From: Pseudomonas sichuanensis
GTDB lineage: Bacteria > Pseudomonadota > Gammaproteobacteria > Pseudomonadales > Pseudomonadaceae
Assembly: GCF_003231305.1 (NCBI RefSeq)
Contig: NZ_QKVM01000045.1
Location: 1 to 55,156, forward strand
DNA length: 55,156 nucleotides
Direction: 5' to 3'
How positions within the stretch are numbered: the stretch's first letter is position 1; each line of letters begins with the position of its first letter. Positions 41,386-47,187 of this stretch are shown piece after piece. The notes beneath the pieces are model-generated. The model did no database searches. It saw nothing but the letters and a program-made list of their open reading frames with translations, and had not been told where the DNA came from. The position numbers and the translations under genes are program-made.

Positions 41386-41657
41386 CGTTGGCACTGGTCC
41401 TTGAGCGCCTGGATGCGCGCTTCACTCTCCCTCGACTCGCGCCGATCCTTGCGGATCTGGAACCAGGTGTTGACCAGGAAGCCCAGCAGCGCGAGCACCA
41501 CGCCGATGATGCCGATCCAGTTGGCCTGCGCCAGGAACCCGAGGAAGCCCGCCCCCGCCCCCGTCCACATGCCCTTGGTGGCCACCGACACGCCCACCGC
41601 TTCCACGATCCCTTCTGGACTGCTCGCCATACTTCCGCTCCTCACTGGGGCCTTCAT
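41382..41657 (-). CDS. Holin
   Basis: The 91-residue protein has two hydrophobic helices (about 22-44 and 46-66: WIGIIGVVLALLGFLVNTWF) and a highly charged C-terminal tail (RKDRRESRESEARIQALKDQ). It lies directly before the lysozyme gene with an overlapping stop. It is a small class II-type holin or pinholin, consistent with a SAR endolysin. CTGGAGG precedes the ATG. Confidence 0.8.
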   Translation of the reverse strand: MKAPVRSGSMASSPEGIVEAVGVSVATKGMWTGAGAGFLGFLAQANWIGIIGVVLALLGFLVNTWFQIRKDRRESRESEARIQALKDQCQR

Positions 41658-41737
41658 GGGCGCCTCCAGGCTGGTGACAAAGAAAACCCCGCACGGTGGC
41701 GGGGCATCGATGGCGCTCAGGGTCGGCGCTCGGGGGT

Positions 41738-41756
41738 GTCGGGTTCCTGACTATTT
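41738..41756 (-). repeat. Late hairpin element, copy 1
   Basis: On the minus strand, AAATAGTCAGGAACCCGAC has the element with one A.C mismatch in the stem and loop GAAC. It lies 6 bases after the stop of the putative late regulator gene and 81 bases before the holin start. Confidence 0.65.
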
Positions 41757-41761
41757 CGGCG

Positions 41762-42109
41762 TCAAGGCTTGAAGTGATAGTCCCAAGCCGCGCACATCGG
41801 CAGCTTGTCCCGGCCCTCGCCGGTGATCTTGCACCACAGCAGCACCAGGCGCTCGCCCTCGCTGTACCGAGGCTCGGCGCCCTGCTTCCAGCCGATCAGC
41901 GTGGTGCGGGCCACGCCGATCTCATCCGCTGCGCCCTGGATCGAATACTCGCCCGAGCGCAGCACGGTGGTGATAACGCGGAACCAGTCGATGCGCTTTG
42001 GCCCTGGGCGGGCTGGCGGTGGCACGACGGGCACGAACGCACGAACCGCCACGGAAACCCGGGGCGGCTCGGCGAACAGGGACAGCTGGTTAGGCACCAC
42101 GGGCTTCAT
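41762..42109 (-). CDS. Helix-turn-helix protein in the late-regulator (Q) position
   Basis: The 115-residue protein has a Pro-rich N-terminus and a helix-turn-helix-like region (about 50-75: SIQGAADEIGVARTTLIGWK). It ends DKLPMCAAWDYHFKP. It is the last gene before the lysis cassette, where lambda carries Q, and a late hairpin element follows. I do not recognise a Q family, so a role in turning on late transcription is an inference from place and fold. A TTG further upstream could also be the start. Confidence 0.55.
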   Translation of the reverse strand: MKPVVPNQLSLFAEPPRVSVAVRAFVPVVPPPARPGPKRIDWFRVITTVLRSGEYSIQGAADEIGVARTTLIGWKQGAEPRYSEGERLVLLWCKITGEGRDKLPMCAAWDYHFKP

Positions 42110-42350
42110 CGCCTGGGCCAAACGCGCACGCGCGCGATGCAGGGTGTTCTGGCGCGGTCAATCTCCCCATCACATCGCTCATTTCCGCGACGGTTCGCGC
42201 CAGCAAGCCGTGGTCGTTGTCGACGTGGATTGGGTGGATGACTCGGCGCATGCCAACCGTGGCGGTGTCGGGCATATCCAGATCGACGGCGACAACGACA
42301 TGCCCATCGGTGCCGAACTCTTTGCAGAACCACACCGGCTTGCTCACCAT
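42090..42350 (-). CDS. Small phage protein of unknown function
   Basis: The 86-residue protein (MVSKPVWFCKEFGTDGHVVV ... FGPGDEARGA) has a strong GGAGG ribosome site. It overlaps both neighbours: the membrane peptide upstream and the helix-turn-helix gene downstream. It has alternating beta/alpha character (VVVAVDLDMPDTATVGMRRV) and no recognised domain. Confidence 0.6.
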   Translation of the reverse strand: MVSKPVWFCKEFGTDGHVVVAVDLDMPDTATVGMRRVIHPIHVDNDHGLLARTVAEMSDVMGRLTAPEHPASRACAFGPGDEARGA

Positions 42351-42439
42351 GGCAAACCTCCGGTGCGGATCAGGTGGTTGGCTGCCAACAGCACCAGGGT
42401 GCCGATGGCTGAAACAGCGAAGAACAGACTGTTTTTCAT
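42344..42439 (-). CDS. 31-residue membrane peptide
   Basis: The frame encodes MKNSLFFAVSAIGTLVLLAA followed by NHLIRTGGLPW, that is, one transmembrane helix. Its ATG overlaps the preceding stop (ATGA) and AGGGA lies upstream, so it is probably translated. No family; similar tiny membrane genes are common in phage nin-type regions. Confidence 0.5.
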   Translation of the reverse strand: MKNSLFFAVSAIGTLVLLAANHLIRTGGLPW

Positions 42440-42816
42440 TGCATGAACTCCCTGGTGTGTCGCTCTTTGCCAGTGCGCCGAATGAAATCGGCACGCTTGG
42501 ACACTGCCAGCAGGTAGCACTGAGGGCAGGCAGAGTCTTGGGCCGCCTGCTCCACGGCCTTAGTGCGGCGGTGCACGTAGTTGCCACAGGAGCACCGACA
42601 CACCCAGCGCCCTCCCTTCCCAGCACTTGGACCGACGACGGTAAGCCGGCCGAACTTGGTACCGGTCAGGTCTTCCATGTTGTCTGGCAGCGGCTTGAGC
42701 GGCAGTGGTGTGCTGGAGCAGACCTCGCTCTCCAGCTGGCGGTACGCAAATGATTCGCCGCGGGCTATGACTCTGGCCGCAGTCCCATTGATTGGATTTT
42801 CAAATCCAGGCTTCAT
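42436..42816 (-). CDS. Zinc-finger-like phage protein (HNH/AP2-associated type)
   Basis: The 126-residue protein has the block DLTGTKFGRLTVVGPSAGKG followed by WVCRCSCGNYV and SACPQC, the pattern C-x-C...C-x2-C found at the N-terminus of many phage HNH or AP2-domain proteins. No HNH catalytic part follows, so it may be a stand-alone zinc-binding DNA-binding module. The ATG overlaps the rusA stop. Confidence 0.6.
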   Translation of the reverse strand: MKPGFENPINGTAARVIARGESFAYRQLESEVCSSTPLPLKPLPDNMEDLTGTKFGRLTVVGPSAGKGGRWVCRCSCGNYVHRRTKAVEQAAQDSACPQCYLLAVSKRADFIRRTGKERHTREFMQ

Positions 42817-43256
42817 GCGGCCTCCTGGGTCAGCGGGATGATGCGGACGTGCACGCCCGGCACTTCGCCGTAGCGCTTGCGCACGATTGCGTCGACAACT
42901 TGGACGTCGTCCTTCCAGACGATGCCGTTGAGGCCGTCGTAGATGGCCTTGATCACGTTGTCCATGTCGGGTTTCTTGGTTGGGAAGATCTCGCCGGCCA
43001 GGGCCTGGGCCTTGAACTTCTTGGTCTTGGAGGCCGGGACCGGCAGCACGATGCGCATCTCGACCATGACCGGGCATTCCAGCAGGACGCGGCCGCCCAT
43101 TGCCTCGGTGCCGACGATGGCGATCAACCCCTCGTAGCTGGCGGTCTTCTTGGGCGTGAACATGCGCGCGTGGCCGCCGACGGTGCTGACGCGTGGCCGG
43201 CCCTTGCCGACTGGATCGCCTGGGACGACGAACTGGACTGGCTGCAGGTCAACCAT
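42813..43256 (-). CDS. rusA: RusA family Holliday-junction resolvase
   Basis: The 147-residue protein carries the RusA signature KKPDMDNVIKAIYDGLNGIV, with the catalytic aspartates D-x-D and the later D in WKDDVQVVDA, and VPGDPVGKGRPRVS at the N-terminus. It cuts four-way junctions that form during phage recombination and packaging. Lambdoid phages carry it in the same nin-type position between replication genes and Q. Confidence 0.9.
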   Translation of the reverse strand: MVDLQPVQFVVPGDPVGKGRPRVSTVGGHARMFTPKKTASYEGLIAIVGTEAMGGRVLLECPVMVEMRIVLPVPASKTKKFKAQALAGEIFPTKKPDMDNVIKAIYDGLNGIVWKDDVQVVDAIVRKRYGEVPGVHVRIIPLTQEAA

Positions 43257-43476
43257 TGCTCACCTCCCCTGCCTTGCCCAGTGCCTGGTCTTCTGCCTGC
43301 TGCAGCTCGACGTTCTGGCGCAAGAACACGAAGCCGGCAGCCTTTCGGGCCTTGGCGCACTTCTCGTGCTTGAAATGGGAGCGGGACTTGCCGCAGACGT
43401 CGCAGCGGCCACTCTGGTACCGGACTTTGGGATCGACGCCGCGGGGGTAGCGGACCTGTGGCTTGTACTCATGCAT
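43249..43476 (-). CDS. Small zinc-knuckle protein
   Basis: The 75-residue protein has RCDVCGKSRSHFKHEKCAKA, a C-x2-C-x8-H-x2-C type metal site followed by ARK. It closely resembles the plus-strand protein at 53,803 (RCDICGNPRNKGNHTKCSAI). Coupled to both neighbours by overlaps. Function unknown. Confidence 0.65.
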   Translation of the reverse strand: MHEYKPQVRYPRGVDPKVRYQSGRCDVCGKSRSHFKHEKCAKARKAAGFVFLRQNVELQQAEDQALGKAGEVSNG

Positions 43477-44176
43477 GGCTGTCTCTCCGAATGCCGAGCC
43501 GGGCCAGCAGCAGCGCACGTGCTGCCTTGCCGTCAGTGGGGATGTTCTGCGCCTCGATCAGGTCGCGGGCTTCCTGGTGGGAGCGAGCGAGCTGGGCCTT
43601 CATGCCGCTGTCGTGCTCGATGCCCTTGGCGATCTTCCCGTCGAGCGGCTGGGCGTTCTCGGCGCGGCGCTGGACGATGGCGTAGTTGCGCTCGAAGCGC
43701 TGGTACAGGGCCTTGTCCGTGGACTTGGCTTCGCGCAGGTCGAACGTGCCGGTGGCCTCGGCGGCGATGCGCACTGCGTCGTGGCTGTACTTGCCCAGCA
43801 GGGCTTCGTGCCAGGCGCGGTCGACTGGGGGTAGTCCTTCGACGTGCAGACACAGCGTGCGGAAGACGTGTGCTGGCGGTGGCCAGTCGAACTCAGCACC
43901 ACGGGCCACCAGGTTGTTCAGGCCGTTCGCCAGCTGACGCTTGGTCAGCCCTGCAAGCACGGTCGCCCAGGAGTGTTCTGGGTCAGCTGATACGCCGAAA
44001 CTCGACGTCCAGCGGTGGCCGTAGAGCTCCGTCATCTTCACCCAGAGCTTGTCCAGGTGATCCTGCGGCAGCTTCTCGGGCTTTTCGCTCGGCAATTGCG
44101 GCGTGGACCTTGTCGACGGCTGACATTGAACGCTGGCGAGCAGGTCGCGGACCTGCGCTGGTATTTGCTGATCCAT
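43469..44176 (-). CDS. Replication protein P-like helicase loader
   Basis: The 235-residue protein has the lambda-P-type block YGHRWTSSFG, SWATVLAGLTKRQLANGLNN and WPPPAHVFRTLCL in the first half. It follows the O-type initiator in a different frame with a long overlap. Lambda P brings DnaB to the origin-bound initiator and holds it inactive until released. Helicase-loader function is inferred from pattern and place. Confidence 0.75.
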   Translation of the reverse strand: MDQQIPAQVRDLLASVQCQPSTRSTPQLPSEKPEKLPQDHLDKLWVKMTELYGHRWTSSFGVSADPEHSWATVLAGLTKRQLANGLNNLVARGAEFDWPPPAHVFRTLCLHVEGLPPVDRAWHEALLGKYSHDAVRIAAEATGTFDLREAKSTDKALYQRFERNYAIVQRRAENAQPLDGKIAKGIEHDSGMKAQLARSHQEARDLIEAQNIPTDGKAARALLLARLGIRRDSHA

Positions 44177-44912
44177 GGGTGTACCCCCCGGCCTGGGCCT
44201 GGCGTATGTGGTGTTTCAGGGATTGAGCGAGCTGGTGCTCCCACTGGGCCTGCGACTGCTCCTTCTCGGGGCGTGCGATCCAGTACGAGCGGAATTCGTT
44301 GAGAGTGTCTGCGGGAACGGCTTTGGGGATGGCGTTGCGCAGCGCAGTGGCGTTCCAGGTCTTGGGCTCTGGGTTCCAGTCATCGTGCATGGCGAAGTAG
44401 CCGCGCGCGGTGAGAGTAGTAGGGCTTTTAACGGATAACGGAGGTAGGTTGTTGATCAGCGAATCGACTGTTTCTGATCTGGTTGCTGATCCACCGTCGT
44501 TTTCACTGCAAGCCTTGATTTTATTGGCGTGCGCGGAATTCGGCCTTGGTTGCTGATCTGGTTGCTGATCTGGTTGTTCATCGGTTGCTGATCGATTGGA
44601 CGAACCATCCCAGTCCGCGCTCGGCAGCTGGAAAACCAAGGGTCCAATGGGGGTGATGACACCGATGCTGATCAGGCGATCAACGAGGGAGCGAACCTTC
44701 TGCCTGGTAGGGGATCCAGACTCATGCCGCCCGCGAGTTGGAGCAATATACAGCTCTTCGCGGAACATTTGTTCGCTCAGGCGACGCACAGCGCCGGATA
44801 CGCCTGTCCGGTAGTCCATCCAGCGGCGAATGACGCAATACAGCTTGAACACGTCCGCCGGCTCATCAGCCAGGGCGGCGTATTCCGCGTCGTTGATCTG
44901 GAAGGCCGGCAC
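43983..44912 (-). CDS. Replication initiator (lambda O / DnaT-like)
   Basis: The 309-residue protein starts at GTG (44,912) with GAGGAG upstream. It has an N-terminal winged-helix region (about 1-110; KLYCVIRRWMDYRTGVSGAV, RSLVDRLISIGVI). The middle linker (DEQPDQQPDQQPRPNS) is encoded by the iterons, and the C-terminal DnaT-type region has HDDWNPEPKTWNATALRNAI and FRSYWIARPEK. It should bind the iterons and recruit the P-type loader and DnaB. The 3' end overlaps the P gene by 194 bases, which is unusually long. Confidence 0.78.
   Translation of the reverse strand: MPAFQINDAEYAALADEPADVFKLYCVIRRWMDYRTGVSGAVRRLSEQMFREELYIAPTRGRHESGSPTRQKVRSLVDRLISIGVITPIGPLVFQLPSADWDGSSNRSATDEQPDQQPDQQPRPNSAHANKIKACSENDGGSATRSETVDSLINNLPPLSVKSPTTLTARGYFAMHDDWNPEPKTWNATALRNAIPKAVPADTLNEFRSYWIARPEKEQSQAQWEHQLAQSLKHHIRQAQAGGYTHGSANTSAGPRPARQRSMSAVDKVHAAIAERKAREAAAGSPGQALGEDDGALRPPLDVEFRRIS
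44481..44593. other. Iterons: candidate prophage origin of replication
   Basis: The plus strand has GGTTGCTGATC at 44,548, 44,560 and 44,583, with a variant GGTTGTTCATC at 44,572, so four units at 11-12 bp spacing. A fifth full copy is at 44,481. AT-rich stretches flank them (TTGATTTTATTGG at 44,515; GGCTTTTAACGGATAA at 44,423). They lie inside the initiator gene, as in lambda. Confidence 0.7.
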
Positions 44913-44916
44913 GTCC

Positions 44917-45225
44917 CTACTCCTCGTCCAGCTGATCGACGTGCTGCACATGCTCCATCCAGCGCTTGGCCTGGTGGAGGATTGCCTCAATGTCGCGCTG
45001 GTTGAAGCACCGCATCTCCATCGGGACGATCTTCAGATCGAGCACCGCCAGGATCTCGGCGAACTGTTGGAACTTCTCCGGCTTCATGCGGCTGATGGTC
45101 GCCTCGTCGCAACCGACTGCATGCGCAACCGGCCCGTTGCCAACGGACGCAAGCCGCTGCATGAGAACGGCCATGTTCTTGCGGGACCTTACAAGCTGGT
45201 CCTGGCTTAATTGCGTCGTCGACAT
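44917..45225 (-). CDS. CII-type transcription activator
   Basis: The 102-residue protein aligns with lambda CII over its helix-turn-helix (MQRLASVGNGPVAHAVGCDE, ATISRMK versus KTAEAVGVDKSQISRWK), then KFQQFAEILAVLDLKIVPME and a C-terminal tail. CII tetramers activate the repressor-establishment promoter and favour lysogeny. It follows cro by 2 bases and precedes the O gene, as in lambda. Confidence 0.82.
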   Translation of the reverse strand: MSTTQLSQDQLVRSRKNMAVLMQRLASVGNGPVAHAVGCDEATISRMKPEKFQQFAEILAVLDLKIVPMEMRCFNQRDIEAILHQAKRWMEHVQHVDQLDEE

Positions 45226-45227
45226 GA

Positions 45228-45467
45228 TCAGGCCGCCACGTCATCGGCCCCGGCGAATCGCTCGGGGTACAGGATGTGGATTTCGGTCAGCTCACCTTCG
45301 AAAACCTGAACCAGCTTTTCAGCCAGGCCGGTGGAGGCTCGCTGCGCACCACGCTCAACACGGGATAGGTTTCCCGAGTCGATGCGGTCGCCCAGAGCCG
45401 CCAGGCGGGCCGTTACATCGGCCAGCGTCCACTTGCGGGACAGTCGTGCTCGTTTCAACGGGGACAT
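45228..45467 (-). CDS. Cro-like repressor (XRE family)
   Basis: The 79-residue protein has an XRE helix-turn-helix (TLADVTARLAALGDRIDSGN, LSRVERGAQ). It mirrors the first domain of cI on the other side of the operators: both have the xxGNLSRxERGxQ recognition helix, so they likely bind the same sites. AAGAAGG precedes the ATG. It is the first gene of the rightward (minus strand) lytic operon. Confidence 0.85.
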   Translation of the reverse strand: MSPLKRARLSRKWTLADVTARLAALGDRIDSGNLSRVERGAQRASTGLAEKLVQVFEGELTEIHILYPERFAGADDVAA

Positions 45468-45500
45468 GGGGATGCCTTCTTGGGGTGGTTTCAGATCAAT

Positions 45501-45564
45501 TCTGCGCACAGCGCAGATTTCATGCAACAAAAATCTGCGTACAGCGCTTTGCGCACTGCGCAGC
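45501..45564. promoter_or_regulatory. Three operators between cro and cI (OR-like)
   Basis: Sites with the half-site TCTGCGC occur at 45,501-45,517 (perfect: TCTGCGC-ACA-GCGCAGA), 45,534-45,550 (TCTGCGT-ACA-GCGCTTT) and 45,548-45,564 (TTTGCGC-ACT-GCGCAGC). They cover both divergent promoters and are the expected binding sites of CI and Cro. Confidence 0.85.
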
Positions 45565-45583
45565 AGGACAAGAAAATCACCCG

Positions 45584-46216
45584 ATGGAAATTGGACAAGT
45601 CATCAGAAAGCAGCGAAAGGCCAAGGGCTGGACGCTGGAAGAACTCGCGCACCGGGTCGATACCGACACTGGCAACCTTTCTCGCCTTGAGCGTGGCAAG
45701 CAAGGCGCCAGCCATGAACTGCTTGATAGGATCATGAAGGCACTGGACATCAAGCTGGCAGCTCAAGGCCTGGTTGAGGAAGGAACGAACGTCGGTTCAA
45801 CGCTGCAGCCAACGCGGAAACACAAGGAGTATCCGTTGATCAGCTGGGTACAAGCGGGAGACTTGACGGAGTCGCCAAGCAATCTTGGTGCTGAATATGA
45901 ATGGTTCCCCTCCCCTGAAAACGCCACCGATATCGGATTCTGGCTTAAGGTTCAGGGAGACTCTATGACCTGCCTGGGCAATCCTAGCTTTCCGGCTGGG
46001 TCACTGATCCTGGTCCGCCCTGACTCAGACGTTATCAACGGCAAATATTACGTGGTCGAAATGCTCGACAGCGGCGAGAAGACCTTCAAGCAGTACGTAG
46101 AAGACGCCGGGCTCAAGTACCTACGCCCGCTGAATACTGGCTACCGAACCATTGAGATTGACGGTAACTGCCGGTTCATTGGTCGCGTTATCGACACCAA
46201 AATGACAGGGCTCTGA
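45584..46216 (+). CDS. CI-type repressor with LexA-like autocleavage domain
   Basis: The 210-residue protein has an N-terminal helix-turn-helix (TLEELAHRVDTDTGNLSRLE) and a C-terminal S24 peptidase domain. The cleavage site A91-G92 (WVQAGDL), catalytic S127 (QGDSMTC) and K169 (KTFKQYV) are all in place. It holds the prophage silent and is inactivated by RecA during the SOS response. The start at 45,584 lies 20 bases from the third operator. An upstream extension of the frame runs through the operators and is rejected. Confidence 0.92.
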   Translation: MEIGQVIRKQRKAKGWTLEELAHRVDTDTGNLSRLERGKQGASHELLDRIMKALDIKLAAQGLVEEGTNVGSTLQPTRKHKEYPLISWVQAGDLTESPSNLGAEYEWFPSPENATDIGFWLKVQGDSMTCLGNPSFPAGSLILVRPDSDVINGKYYVVEMLDSGEKTFKQYVEDAGLKYLRPLNTGYRTIEIDGNCRFIGRVIDTKMTGL

Positions 46217-46217
46217 C

Positions 46218-46565
46218 ATGAGAAAGCACAAGAAACGGATAGCTGTTGCAGTCGCGTGGGCATCCTCTGCCCTGACCGGGGTGGTTCACGCCGCTACAGG
46301 TAATGACCTGATTTCCTGGGTTCCAGCTTACGAGAGAGATGTTACGAACTGGGAAAGTGGGATGTTCCTTGGCTTCGTTTCGGGTATATCCAACGTCGCC
46401 AACGGCATCGCTTTTTGCGCGCCGACGTCCACCAACGGCCAAAGCGCGGCGATCGTGGCCAAGTTCCTAAAAAATAATCCCGAGCGCTGGGGGGAAGACG
46501 CAGCAGCTTTGACGCTGGAAGCCCTACGCAAGGGTTATCCGAAGTGCAAGGACACGCCGACCTAA
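46218..46565 (+). CDS. Rap1a/Tai-like secreted protein, lysogenic conversion candidate
   Basis: The 115-residue protein has a signal peptide (MRKHKKRIAVAVAWASSALT ending VVHA) and a small helical domain with GMFLGFVSGISNVANGIAFC, AAIVAKFLKNNPERWGEDAA and a C-terminal YPKCK, matching the Rap1a/Tai pattern with its two conserved cysteines. That family includes periplasmic immunity proteins against type VI amidase effectors. It starts 1 base after cI and a terminator follows, so it is made in the lysogen, in the place of lambda rexAB. Confidence 0.75.
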   Translation: MRKHKKRIAVAVAWASSALTGVVHAATGNDLISWVPAYERDVTNWESGMFLGFVSGISNVANGIAFCAPTSTNGQSAAIVAKFLKNNPERWGEDAAALTLEALRKGYPKCKDTPT

Positions 46566-46583
46566 AGCATCACATGCGAAGAG

Positions 46584-46609
46584 TCCCGCCATGAGCGGGA
46601 TTTTTTTTT
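46584..46609 (+). terminator. Terminator of the cI operon
   Basis: TCCCGC and GCGGGA form a stem around CATGA, followed by nine T residues, 19 bases after the Rap1a-like stop. Confidence 0.85.
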
Positions 46610-46624
46610 GCCCGAAAGAAATTT

Positions 46625-46687
46625 TCTGCGCTTGACGCAGATTAAATTCTGCGCATAATGCAAATCATGTTCTGCGCACAACGCAGA
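46625..46687. promoter_or_regulatory. Three operators before the early operon (OL-like)
   Basis: Sites at 46,625-46,641 (TCTGCGC-TTG-ACGCAGA), 46,648-46,664 (TCTGCGC-ATA-ATGCAAA) and 46,671-46,687 (TCTGCGC-ACA-ACGCAGA) are spaced exactly 23 bases centre to centre. They match the cro-cI operators and should control the rightward plus-strand early promoter. Confidence 0.85.
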
Positions 46688-46763
46688 TTCATGGCAGCGA
46701 GCCGGCCTAACCGGTACAGGGGATGCCTCACCCCGGGTGCGCAGCGTCGAGCACCGCATAAAC

Positions 46764-46806
46764 GAGAGCCGACAGCATGCAGAGCGTGGTCGGCTGTTGG
46801 GCTCTC
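46764..46806 (+). other. Long hairpin in the early leader
   Basis: GAGAGCCGACAGC pairs with GCTGTTGGGCTCTC, with one bulged G and one G-U pair, around a 16-base loop. No T-tract follows, so it is not a terminator. Confidence 0.6.
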
Positions 46807-46888
46807 AGGGCCCCCGAACCAAGTAATCGCCCAGCCGGAGGTGGCGTGTAACGCCGGCCGCAAGACCAGATTCGGCGAAAGCCAAAAA

Positions 46889-46974
46889 GGAAGTGCCGGT
46901 TCGATTCCGGCTCGTTGGCAGAGGCTTGGTAGGAAGTGGTGCGGTTCAATTCCGTGATGTGGACTTGGTAGTCC
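46889..46974 (+). repeat. Tandem units with tRNA T-arm-like hairpins
   Basis: Two related units of about 45 bases each begin AGGAAGTG and end with CTTGGT. Unit 1 has a perfect T-arm (GCCGG-TTCGATT-CCGGC), unit 2 a similar one (TGCGG-TTCAATT-CCGTG, two G-U pairs). The rest of a tRNA cloverleaf is missing around both. The last 14 bases (GGACTTGGTAGTCC) form another small hairpin. Confidence 0.65.
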
Positions 46975-47026
46975 AAAGGCCCGTGGTGGCGCACGTTAAA
47001 ACGCTCCGATCACCTGCCCCGCAGGC

Positions 47027-47146
47027 TGCATCGGTGGTCACTCTGAACCCCAGTTGATCGCGGGGAATTGTGAGCGTGGATAGCGTCTCGCCCTTTGGTG
47101 AGGCGTCCCGACACCCGGTTTGCCCCGGAGAGTGACCACCGATGCA
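47027..47146 (+). repeat. Perfect 18-bp inverted repeat enclosing 84 bases
   Basis: TGCATCGGTGGTCACTCT at 47,027-47,044 is exactly complementary to 47,129-47,146. The enclosed part includes further pairing (GCGTCTC with GAGGCGT). It ends 41 bases before the first early gene. It could be an RNA structure or an end-to-end element. Confidence 0.75.
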
Positions 47147-47187
47147 TCCCGCACCACCTTCCCTTCACACCAACCCCGGAGGCCGCC

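Larger units (their letters stand above)
46688..47187 (+). other. 500-base structured leader of the early operon
   Basis: No convincing protein gene is found between the operators and the first early gene. The leader holds a long hairpin (46,764-46,806), two tandem units with tRNA T-arm-like hairpins (46,889-46,974) and an 18-bp perfect inverted repeat enclosing 84 bases (47,027-47,146). An N-type antiterminator gene is not seen, so a cis-acting antitermination RNA is one possibility. Confidence 0.55.

Noticed and set aside
41805..42446. A 213-codon plus-strand frame opposite late-regulator genes.
   Set aside because: It opposes three coupled minus-strand genes with good ribosome sites and has no recognisable domain.
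46889..46974. Two complete phage tRNA genes.
   Set aside because: Only T-arm-like hairpins are present. No matching acceptor strands, D-arms or anticodon arms could be found at the right distances.
47064..47076. GGAATTGTGAGCG looks like half of the lac operator.
   Set aside because: The symmetrical second half is absent and Pseudomonas lacks lacI at this locus. It lies in an arm-paired leader, so the match is taken as chance.
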